From Legionella feeleii (GTDB taxonomy: Bacteria; Pseudomonadota; Gammaproteobacteria; Legionellales; Legionellaceae), in contig NZ_LNYB01000085.1 in NCBI RefSeq assembly GCF_001467625.1, forward strand, positions 89,654 through 130,694: DNA of 41,041 bases, given 5' to 3'. A program made the translations under genes and the position numbers. Every line of letters begins with the position of its first letter. Within the stretch, counting starts at the first letter, position 1. Positions 15,980 through 23,676 of this stretch are shown one piece after another. Below the pieces are notes generated by a model, which saw only the letters and a program-made list of their open reading frames with translations, had not been told where the DNA came from and ran no database searches.

Positions 15980-18775
15980 ATGAACCGTGTAAACAAGGCC
16001 ATCAACTGGCTGTTAGGCGAGGGCAGCGAAAGCCCTCTGAAAACAAAAACCATCGAGCAGGGCTATGCCAAAGAGGGTCCTTCCCTGGCAGAGCGTCTGG
16101 GCTTTGTTGATTTTTGTGATGAAAAAAACCTGTTCTTACTCAATGACGGGGTGAGTGTCGGCAGCGGCTTTGAATTAGGCGACATTCCCGCTGAGGCCAC
16201 CTCCCCTGAGCACCTGCAGGCGGTCTTTGCTAAAATCCGCGACACGTTTGCCAATGTGGTGCCCTTACACAAAGACGACCCCTGGGTTATGCAGATGTAT
16301 GTCTGCGACGAGTTCACGTTAGAGCCGGTGCTAAGGCACATTCAAAACGCCATTGAGCCTGCGCTTTTAAAATCCGGATTTACCGAAGACTACCTCCATC
16401 GACTTCAGGATTTATTTCAAAAAATGGTACGCCCCGAAGGATTGTTTTTAGATCCCAAAACAGGGGCGGCCTTTCGTGGTCGACGAAGGCGAATTCGCGT
16501 GCTGTTTTATCGCCGCTATCAGCAGATTAAAACAACGCGGGAGGCGGCAGTAACGGAACATGAGGACGTATGCGCGCAGATTGCTGCCAAACTCATCTCG
16601 CCGGGACTGACGTTAAAACGCCTGACCGGCAAAGCCTTTTACAGCTGGTGGGTCAACTGGTTTAACCCAAGACCGGCACTGACTGGCGGCGACAGCGAAG
16701 CCCTGTTAAAACGCTTCCCCTATCCCCAAAAGAATAAGCCTGCCAGTTTTTGCTTTCCTCAAAACATCTTCTTTAGCCCTGTGGCAAGCGATGAGAAGGG
16801 GTTTATTTTTGATGGTATTAAGCATCGCGTACTCTATGTGGACGGCTTAAAAGAAGCCCCCGAAATTGGTCTGATTTCCCGTGAAAAACCGCAGGCCAAT
16901 CCCAGGCATCGCTATGCGCTTCTCGACCGTTTGCCTGAGGGCTCTATTTATACGCTCTCGGTGGTCTTTGAGAGCGACGAATCACTTGATGCGCACCTGA
17001 TGCGCATCGAAAAGGGGGTTATCGGCACAAGCCTTAAGCCCACCGAGGTGCGTCAGGACATTAAGTCTGCCCGTGATGAGCTGGCCTGTGGCAACCGTCT
17101 CTTTTGGGTGAATCAGGCGGTGTATTACCGGGGCGAGGATGACAGCAGGCTCTTGCAGATTGAAAAAGAACTGCACTCGCTGTTCATTGATGCCAGAATG
17201 CCGCTTATTCCTTCCCAGTTTGATTTACATCCATTAAACAGCTACCTCAACAGCCTGCCCTTTAGTTTTGTTCCCTCTTTTGCACGCAGACATCTCTGTT
17301 ACGACCGCTTAGTGTTTGCATCAGAGCTTGCCGCCCTGCTCCCCGTGTATGGGCGCAATCAGGGGGCCAGACACCTTCCCTGCCTTACCTTCTTTAATCG
17401 CTTAGGGGAGCCTGTTCTATTTGATATTCTGCACCATGACTTCATCAGTCAAAACTCGCATATGGCTCTTTTTGCGAACTCCGGGGCTGGAAAGTCGGTG
17501 GCAACCGGCTGGATGATTAATTCCCTGATGGCCACTAAAAATGCGCGCATTGTTTTGTTTGAGATGGGCAACTCCTTTGACCGCATGCTCATTCACGCCA
17601 AAGCGATGGGGAAGGCCACCAAACAATTATTACTCAGCAACCAAAAGAGCAAGGCAATTCCCCTAAACCCCTTTTGTGAAGCCTACAAGGCGATACCTGA
17701 AATCAGTGAGAATTTAACGGAACAGCAGGCCGAAAAACTGGCGCAGAAGATGCTCGATTTACAAAGCAGCCTCGATGTCAAAGCGCAAAGCGTTGAGCTT
17801 GATTGTGATGAGGAATCACGCAGCTATTTAGGTGAGCTTTTGTTAGCCCTGCGCACCATGATAACGGAAGCGAACGAGAAGGAAGAAGCGCTCTTTTCCT
17901 TAAGTGATGAAACCCTGCTGATTGAAATTTTAAATGATGCCATCCTGACGTCCTTTAAAAATGACGTGCCGCAGATGCTGACTGAGCACGTATTGGACGC
18001 CTTTGCCAGGCGACTGGCACGTGAGGAGAACCCGCGCAAGAAAGACCGTATTCTGGAGATGCACGACCGGCTGAACAGTTATGTGATTAACAGCAGTAAA
18101 TCGCGCTTTTTTAACGTCCCCACGGAACCACTGGGAGACTTTGACATTTTTCATATCGATATTTCAGCCATTAAAGACGATAAAGGCAAACTGGCTTTGG
18201 TCATGGTCTCCCTGCTGCCGCGCATCCTCGCGATGGCCGAAGCCACACAAAACGACAACAGGCCGACCTTTTTATTCATTGATGAAGCCCACTTACAGTT
18301 TCAGATTGAGGTCATTGTGTCCGCTTGTCTTCTGGCCGCAAAAGTGGCCAGGAAATTAGGGTTATGGCTCGTGCCTGTTACCCAGAACGTTGCGGACATG
18401 AGTTCAGAAAAAGCCACGAAGATTCTCTCACTGATTGAAACCTGGATTTTGCTGGGTCTTGATGAAAAAGAGCTTGCCAATATAAAAAAATTCAAACAGT
18501 TAACCCCGGAACAGGAAGCCCTGATTCGGGACATTGACTCGCAAAAAGGCGTCTATTCGGAAGCGGTTTTATTAGGCTCACGCTATCAGGGTTTGTTTCG
18601 CGTGATTCCACCGCGTTACCTGTTAGCGCTACTCCTGAATGAAAAATCAGAAAAAGCAACCCGACATCGTCTGGAGGAAGAACATGGCGTACTTAAAGCG
18701 GCAGAACTTGTGGCTAAAAGCCTTGAAAACAAAGACAGCAGCAGTCTTGAAGCGGATTTTTTTTATGACGATTAG
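15980..18775 (+). CDS. traC: VirB4/TraC-type conjugative transfer ATPase (TIGR03744, PFL_4706)
   Basis: 931 aa, the usual size. Walker A is NSGAGKS at about residues 500-506 (K505) and Walker B FLFIDEAH with D768/E769. The N-terminal half is the VirB4 N-domain; an insert-like charged stretch lies between the motifs (about 585-680). It powers pilus assembly and substrate transfer at the inner membrane. The usual DsbC-like gene after it is missing; the next gene starts inside its 3' end. Confidence 0.92.
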   Translation: MNRVNKAINWLLGEGSESPLKTKTIEQGYAKEGPSLAERLGFVDFCDEKNLFLLNDGVSVGSGFELGDIPAEATSPEHLQAVFAKIRDTFANVVPLHKDDPWVMQMYVCDEFTLEPVLRHIQNAIEPALLKSGFTEDYLHRLQDLFQKMVRPEGLFLDPKTGAAFRGRRRRIRVLFYRRYQQIKTTREAAVTEHEDVCAQIAAKLISPGLTLKRLTGKAFYSWWVNWFNPRPALTGGDSEALLKRFPYPQKNKPASFCFPQNIFFSPVASDEKGFIFDGIKHRVLYVDGLKEAPEIGLISREKPQANPRHRYALLDRLPEGSIYTLSVVFESDESLDAHLMRIEKGVIGTSLKPTEVRQDIKSARDELACGNRLFWVNQAVYYRGEDDSRLLQIEKELHSLFIDARMPLIPSQFDLHPLNSYLNSLPFSFVPSFARRHLCYDRLVFASELAALLPVYGRNQGARHLPCLTFFNRLGEPVLFDILHHDFISQNSHMALFANSGAGKSVATGWMINSLMATKNARIVLFEMGNSFDRMLIHAKAMGKATKQLLLSNQKSKAIPLNPFCEAYKAIPEISENLTEQQAEKLAQKMLDLQSSLDVKAQSVELDCDEESRSYLGELLLALRTMITEANEKEEALFSLSDETLLIEILNDAILTSFKNDVPQMLTEHVLDAFARRLAREENPRKKDRILEMHDRLNSYVINSSKSRFFNVPTEPLGDFDIFHIDISAIKDDKGKLALVMVSLLPRILAMAEATQNDNRPTFLFIDEAHLQFQIEVIVSACLLAAKVARKLGLWLVPVTQNVADMSSEKATKILSLIETWILLGLDEKELANIKKFKQLTPEQEALIRDIDSQKGVYSEAVLLGSRYQGLFRVIPPRYLLALLLNEKSEKATRHRLEEEHGVLKAAELVAKSLENKDSSSLEADFFYDD

Positions 18776-19124
18776 CCTGCTGAGCACGGACACCAGTGCT
18801 GCGCGCATCGAGGTCTTTACGACCAGCGCACACCCTGTGGCGCTTAATGGGGTAAAGGCTCAAGTCTGTGTGCTTGATGCACTCACCGACTTGACTGCGG
18901 CGTTAAACCGTCCTGGTGCGGCGATTGCCAAAGTGGGGCAGGTCGATTCGGTTCACAATGCGCGTCTGACTGCCTTTTATCGCTGCCAGGCGCAGGCAGG
19001 ACTGTATGGTCTGGCCTCGCTTCCCGCCATCGTTATTGACCGTACCTATGTAGCCTACGGTCTGCGGTCTGTGGATAAAGCCCTGATTGCAGGCCGACGT
19101 TATAGCGAGGTTCATCATGATTAA
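18684..19124 (+). CDS. ICE protein PFL_4709 type (TIGR03757), TraW-like
   Basis: 146 aa from ATG 18684, which has TGGAGGAAG upstream. An ATG at 18765 would give a 119-aa form with a weaker site. After a hydrophobic leader the mature part is 'ARIEVFTTSAHPVALNGVKAQVCVLDALTDL…', and the conserved 'YRCQAQAGLYGLASLPAIVIDRTYVAYGLRSVDKAL' matches the family. With the first start it overlaps traC by 92 nt. Periplasmic, in the TraW/TraU/TraH-like group involved in pilus processing and mating-pair stabilisation. Confidence 0.8.
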   Translation: MAYLKRQNLWLKALKTKTAAVLKRIFFMTISLLSTDTSAARIEVFTTSAHPVALNGVKAQVCVLDALTDLTAALNRPGAAIAKVGQVDSVHNARLTAFYRCQAQAGLYGLASLPAIVIDRTYVAYGLRSVDKALIAGRRYSEVHHD

Positions 19125-20118
19125 GTGGCTCCTCTACTCTGGCCTGCTTTTTTGCTCCATGACTGCGCTCGGCGTTGAAAGCACCCGACCGACAACGCCT
19201 GCCAGCACCCCTCAGATTGCCGCCAGAGTCTTCAAAAAAGGCATGGAAAACAGCCATTTTCGCATCATCGGCAGCTGCCTGTGGCTCGAAGGTCATTTTC
19301 CACCGAAAGTAACCCCAGGCCCCGCAGTCTCGCAGTTTATTCCTGATTTAATCGTGACCGTGTCCAATCACCCCGGTGAAAATCCCTGGGCTGAGGCGAA
19401 TGGGCTTTATGAAAACAAAGCGGCATTAGCCGCCTGGCAGTCCGCGTTTAAAGCAGCCTTAAACCTGCCTCTTGGCTTTGGCGATGGCAGTGGGCAGCTG
19501 GCCTCACAGCGCCTTAATGAAGACCGAACCCGCGTGGTCAGTGTCATCGGCTCGCCCTCTGCGGTCTATCCACTCAAAGGGGTAACCCATCGCCCGGAAA
19601 CCACGTTCATGAAACTGTATTACTCAAGCCTTGCGGATGCGGTGAATGAGAGGACGGAACTTGGCGAGCTCGCTTATATGGCAACGCATCCGCAGTTGTT
19701 AATCAATCATGAGATTGGCAGTGCGTCTTACTTTTGGGGTCATGAACTGCCTCGGTTAATGCGCATAACGCAACCCTCACGCTTTAGAGCCTCCGTCGTG
19801 GCGGCCATGCATGCGGCTGATATCGTAACCAACGAAGGCATGCACTTAAAAGTACCCACGACCAATGCCTGCGGCCCTCACTGCGTGGTCGCCAATGTGG
19901 TGTTTGACCCTAAGCAGAAGCAGGTTATCTGGCAGGAAGTCTACCCGAAAAACCGCAACATCATTCCAGGCGACAGCGCGGATGAGGGCATCGATGATGA
20001 GGCAAAAGGCAATGGCAATTATATCTTTGTGGTGTGGCGCAAATACAAGGGCTGTGTCACGCAGCCAGGTAAGCTCTTATGGGGAATGCCGCCTGTGGGC
20101 AGCCCTCAAAAACGATAG
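19117..20118 (+). CDS. ICE protein PFL_4710 type (TIGR03756), TraU-like
   Basis: 333 aa from ATG 19117, overlapping the preceding stop, with GCGAGG upstream. A signal peptide is followed by conserved 'GSCLWLEGHFPPKVTPGPAVSQFIPDLIVTVSNHPGENPW', 'NHEIGSASYFWGHELPRLMRI' and C-terminal 'NACGPHCVVANVVFDPKQKQVIWQEVYP…'. Multiple cysteines suit a periplasmic, disulphide-bonded TraU-like protein. Confidence 0.85.
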   Translation: MIKWLLYSGLLFCSMTALGVESTRPTTPASTPQIAARVFKKGMENSHFRIIGSCLWLEGHFPPKVTPGPAVSQFIPDLIVTVSNHPGENPWAEANGLYENKAALAAWQSAFKAALNLPLGFGDGSGQLASQRLNEDRTRVVSVIGSPSAVYPLKGVTHRPETTFMKLYYSSLADAVNERTELGELAYMATHPQLLINHEIGSASYFWGHELPRLMRITQPSRFRASVVAAMHAADIVTNEGMHLKVPTTNACGPHCVVANVVFDPKQKQVIWQEVYPKNRNIIPGDSADEGIDDEAKGNGNYIFVVWRKYKGCVTQPGKLLWGMPPVGSPQKR

Positions 20119-20127
20119 GAAGAAACA

Positions 20128-21522
20128 ATGAAATTACGTGCAGCGGCGTTTGGTGTTTTATTCAGCAGCGGGGTTTTGGCAGGGTCGCTCTTTCCAGAGC
20201 AGTCCGACTATTACTATCAATTAGGGAGTTCCTCGGATGTGTTCGTTCCACCGCTCAATCGCGACCAGACCGTGACCATTGAAGGGTTTATTCATGGAGG
20301 CGGGTTAAGCTGTAATTTATTCAATCCGGTCGTCTCTATTACCAACACCTTTCAGGATTTAAAAAACTCCGTCAATGGCATCCCCGCCGGGGTCATCGAT
20401 AATTTAAAAGGCTCGGTTGCAGGGTTCCCCATGTACAAGCTGCAACAGGCCATGCCGGGTCTTTATAATATTTTACAAAATGCCTCTGCCGGGGCGCAAA
20501 ATGAATTTGCCTTAAGAGTCGCTGATTGCCAGGAAACAAAGCGAGCACTTGAGGAGGGCAATTCTCCGATTAGCGGCATGCTGTCCATCTCCGATTCTCA
20601 GGGGTGGCTGGATGCGGCAAGGCGCGCTAAAAATGGCGAGGCTGTTGATATTTCAAAAGCGGCCAAAGACATTGCCAATAAGGGGGAAGAATACGGACTG
20701 CCTTGGCTGCATCGAGGCAAAGGCAATGCAGGCGGGAGTAAACAGGTTCCGATTAAAGTCATTAATGATGTCGTGATTGCAGGGTATAACGTGCTGCTGA
20801 GCTCATCACGCGCCCTTGATGATACCACCGCGGTTACCGATGAGACGCTTAAAAAAAATCGGTTCGTACAACGCTGGCCTGCCCCGGAGGATGCAGCCAA
20901 CTGGGCGGTTCTCGTGTTAGGCGATATTCAGGTGAGCCATAAAAAAGAGAAGGGCGCACACGATGCCCGTGCAGGCATTGGTCTATCCCCGCTACTTAAG
21001 AGTTGTCCTAAGCGTGCCAGCAGTTCCACCTGCGTGGCCAGTGTCAGTAAAACCCTGTGGAAACTGGTTGACAACGCGTTGCCGTTAACCGAGGAGAACC
21101 TGCGTAAAATCAGCGCGTCGAATGTGATGATTACCGATGAAATCATTACCGCCATTCAGCGTATGCCACGCGAGCAGCAAATCATCACAGTCGCCAAATT
21201 AGGCGAAGAGATTGCCATTCAAAACCTCTTGGAAGAAGCGATTATGTTACGCCATCTCTTACAGGCAGGCATGCAAATACAGGAAGTGCAAAATTTAAAA
21301 CCAGCGCATGACATGGTCAATTCAGCGCTTACTAAACTCGATAAGGAAATCCACTCCTTGGCCTTTGAAAGTGACGTTCGTAAAAAAATGATGACCCAGA
21401 CCTTAAATCTGATTATGGCCATACGCCGCCATGAGTTAGCGAAGGCCGTTCCTGGCAGCACGCATGAATCCAATCTGATTAAAAGCGGTGCGGTTTATCA
21501 AAACAGCGGCAAGAAGGAGTAG
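20128..21522 (+). CDS. ICE protein PFL_4711 type (TIGR03755), TraH-like
   Basis: 464 aa, signal peptide ending near GVLAGS. The family-typical opening is 'YYQLGSSSDVFVPPLNRDQTVTIEGFIHGGGLSCNLFNPVVSITNTFQDLKNSVNGIPAGVIDNLKGSVAGFPMYKLQQAMPGLYNILQNA'. The C-terminal half is helical (about 330-430). TraH-like proteins act with TraU/TraW in pilus extension and mating-pair formation. Confidence 0.85.
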   Translation: MKLRAAAFGVLFSSGVLAGSLFPEQSDYYYQLGSSSDVFVPPLNRDQTVTIEGFIHGGGLSCNLFNPVVSITNTFQDLKNSVNGIPAGVIDNLKGSVAGFPMYKLQQAMPGLYNILQNASAGAQNEFALRVADCQETKRALEEGNSPISGMLSISDSQGWLDAARRAKNGEAVDISKAAKDIANKGEEYGLPWLHRGKGNAGGSKQVPIKVINDVVIAGYNVLLSSSRALDDTTAVTDETLKKNRFVQRWPAPEDAANWAVLVLGDIQVSHKKEKGAHDARAGIGLSPLLKSCPKRASSSTCVASVSKTLWKLVDNALPLTEENLRKISASNVMITDEIITAIQRMPREQQIITVAKLGEEIAIQNLLEEAIMLRHLLQAGMQIQEVQNLKPAHDMVNSALTKLDKEIHSLAFESDVRKKMMTQTLNLIMAIRRHELAKAVPGSTHESNLIKSGAVYQNSGKKE

Positions 21523-21526
21523 CGCC

Positions 21527-23101
21527 ATGATTGTGTTCAGTCCCTTAGCGTTGTATACCACGTACCTCGGCTGGCAACAATACGATGTGCTGTTTGATGC
21601 CCTGTGGCAGACGGGGTTCTTATATCTTGGGTTTTTGATGGTGGGGTATCGCTATCTAAAAAACGTGCTGGCACCGGAAGGCTCGACCCATCATGCCGCA
21701 GAGCATGCACTCAACAGTTTTTTGTATGAACTGACCCTGACCTTCTTCATCTGCGCGATATTTGTCTACCCCTGCGTTCCTTTAGAACAAAAAGGCCTGT
21801 CATTTAAGCCGATGTGTACGATGAAAAAAGGCGCTGAGGTCAGTGAATCGCATATTAACAACACAGGAACGACTTATGATGAAGCCTTTGCCAACATACT
21901 GAGCAATCAGGTCAGAATGCCTATTGGCTTTGCACTTATACAAAACCTGTTTTCCAGTTTTAGCTATGGGCTTATGAAAGTTGCAGGATGTACTGACAGC
22001 CTCCAGTCAATCCAGGGCGATTTGATTTCAACCTACATTCCAGGGGCGCTGCGTCAGCAGGCCCTGCAGTTTCATCGCCAGTGCTTTTTAGAGGCACGTG
22101 GCAGTTATTTAAACGAGCCTCGCAGTGAGGCGGAACAGGAACAGATTAAAAAAATATTGAAGCGTCATGGTGGTGAGGACGATCTGAACTGGATGGGTTC
22201 TAAAACCTTCCGTACCTTTTATTACGGCAAATTAAGAGCAAGGGAACCAGTGCCCGGGTTCTCCTACAGTCAATACCCTAATTCCAATTTTGAGTCGGCA
22301 GCAAAAGAGGATGCATCGATTAAAAGCCACAAACCTGCCAATGGCTATCCAACCTGCAATCAATGGTGGGACAAAATTCAGGCTGACCTGGTGAAGGCAT
22401 CCGAACGGGCAGGGTATTTCGACAAACACATTGGCAGACTTGATGTCAGTAAACGGGTTCTTGATTACAAGGAAAAGCATCAGTCTGCCTGGAATTCTGA
22501 TTTAACCCCACAGGACTACATCGCCAAAGTCTTAATCCAGGACAACCGTGATTTGCAGGAACAAAGTGCTGAATCGCTGATGAATACCACCAACAGCAGC
22601 ATCGGAACCTCGCTTTCCCGCGGTCTTGTGAATATAGGGCAATCCGTTAAATCGTATACCTCGACGCCTTTAAAAAGAGAGGCCACCCTGCAGACCCTGC
22701 CGGTCATGCATGCATTCTTCACGTTTTTCCTGATTGTCTTTACCCCGCTTGTTCTTGCTTTAAGCGGTTACAGCCCGCGTGCTTTAGGCGCACTCTGCGG
22801 CTTGTATGTCATGGCGATTTTTGTGCAATGCATCTGGCATTACGTGGGCATTTTAGAGCGCAGCGTCATTGACCCCATGGGCGACAGTGATTTGGTCGCT
22901 GCCATGCGCAACATGGCCGTGCTTTTTTACTACGTCGCCCCTTTATTGCTTTTTAAATTATCCAGTCATTTTGGCGGGGATGCAGGGGCTGGGCTGGCGG
23001 GTCTAATTTCGTCTTCACAGAGTGCCGCAGAAACATCTGCTGATTCAGGAGAAAAGACTGCCAAAATAGGGCTTAAGGTTGCATCGCGGGGGATGTTATG
23101 A
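21527..23101 (+). CDS. traG: TraG-like inner-membrane protein
   Basis: 524 aa from ATG 21527 with AAGGAGTAG upstream. Membrane helices lie near the N-terminus (GWQQYDVLFDALWQTGFLYLGFLMVGY, LTLTFFICAIFVYPCVPL) and the C-terminus (about 415-490), around a large periplasmic part with conserved Cys (CTMKKG, CTDSLQ). It matches the TraG N-terminal family used in mating-pair stabilisation. GI-T4SS versions of this length lack the long C-terminal domain of F TraG. Confidence 0.85.
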   Translation: MIVFSPLALYTTYLGWQQYDVLFDALWQTGFLYLGFLMVGYRYLKNVLAPEGSTHHAAEHALNSFLYELTLTFFICAIFVYPCVPLEQKGLSFKPMCTMKKGAEVSESHINNTGTTYDEAFANILSNQVRMPIGFALIQNLFSSFSYGLMKVAGCTDSLQSIQGDLISTYIPGALRQQALQFHRQCFLEARGSYLNEPRSEAEQEQIKKILKRHGGEDDLNWMGSKTFRTFYYGKLRAREPVPGFSYSQYPNSNFESAAKEDASIKSHKPANGYPTCNQWWDKIQADLVKASERAGYFDKHIGRLDVSKRVLDYKEKHQSAWNSDLTPQDYIAKVLIQDNRDLQEQSAESLMNTTNSSIGTSLSRGLVNIGQSVKSYTSTPLKREATLQTLPVMHAFFTFFLIVFTPLVLALSGYSPRALGALCGLYVMAIFVQCIWHYVGILERSVIDPMGDSDLVAAMRNMAVLFYYVAPLLLFKLSSHFGGDAGAGLAGLISSSQSAAETSADSGEKTAKIGLKVASRGML

Positions 23102-23115
23102 GCGGGTTACTTCAA

Positions 23116-23325
23116 CTAATCATATCTTCTCGTAGCCTCCCGATAATCTTTAAGACTTATCTCTCCTTTATGGAAAAGCTCACGGGCATCCAATTCATTA
23201 TACCGTGGCGTTTTTTTGTCGAGGCCGGATATGGTTATCGCCGCATCAGCGACCAGCAAAGCTATCTTAAACAAACCCCAGGCCAGTTTCAGCACGCCTT
23301 TTGCGATGTTCAATGCAGTACTCAT
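23116..23325 (-). CDS. Small antisense-oriented membrane/SHOCT-like protein
   Basis: A 69-aa ORF on the opposite strand to the tra operon with a good start site (GGAG, 10 nt before ATG). The N-terminal half is an amphipathic/membrane helix (NIAKGVLKLAWGLFKIALLVADAAITISG). The C-terminal 'YNELDARELFHKGEISLKDYREATRRY' resembles the SHOCT helix hairpin ('L..L..L.e.G.It.eEye..K'). Many GI-T4SS clusters carry a small reverse-strand gene next to traG. I prefer it over the overlapping plus-strand ORF because of its start site and protein-like composition. Confidence 0.5.
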   Translation of the reverse strand: MSTALNIAKGVLKLAWGLFKIALLVADAAITISGLDKKTPRYNELDARELFHKGEISLKDYREATRRYD

Positions 23326-23339
23326 CAGGAGTCATCTCC

Positions 23340-23672
23340 ATGTTAAAAAAGTTCCTTAGACCTTCGATTATAGTAGTAATCCAATTGATTTTGCCAGTGA
23401 TTTTCATTGCCTGCATCACGCCATTTTTATTAAGAAATACGGACTCCCTGAATCAGTTTCGCCAGCTCGTTCAGCACTTCAAGTGGCCTTTACTCCTGAT
23501 TCATGTCCTTTTTTATGCAGCTCTCTATGGTGCATGGCCATTTTTAATCAACCTGCTGCGTCAAAAACACGCCTGTTCCCCTGATGAGGGGCAGCTGCGA
23601 TGTGCGCTGAATGTGCGGCTTTATTTAATTGGCGCCTTTGTCATTTTCGAAGTGTTAAATTTATTAAGGTAA
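23340..23672 (+). CDS. Three-helix membrane protein between traG and traD
   Basis: 110 aa from ATG 23340 (AGGAG at 23327-23331). Predicted helices: SIIVVIQLILPVIFIACITPFLL, PLLLIHVLFYAALYGAWPFLINLL and YLIGAFVIFEVLNLL. No motif recognised. It ends 4 nt before the traD ATG, so it may be a small inner-membrane partner of the coupling protein. Confidence 0.65.
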   Translation: MLKKFLRPSIIVVIQLILPVIFIACITPFLLRNTDSLNQFRQLVQHFKWPLLLIHVLFYAALYGAWPFLINLLRQKHACSPDEGQLRCALNVRLYLIGAFVIFEVLNLLR

Positions 23673-23676
23673 GACC

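Noticed and set aside
23098-23346. Plus-strand 82-aa ORF overlapping the traG stop
   Set aside because: It is the complement of the better-supported minus-strand ORF. Its product is not protein-like (SSRSLPIIF…CSTHQESSPC), and the start only coincides with ATGA at the traG stop.
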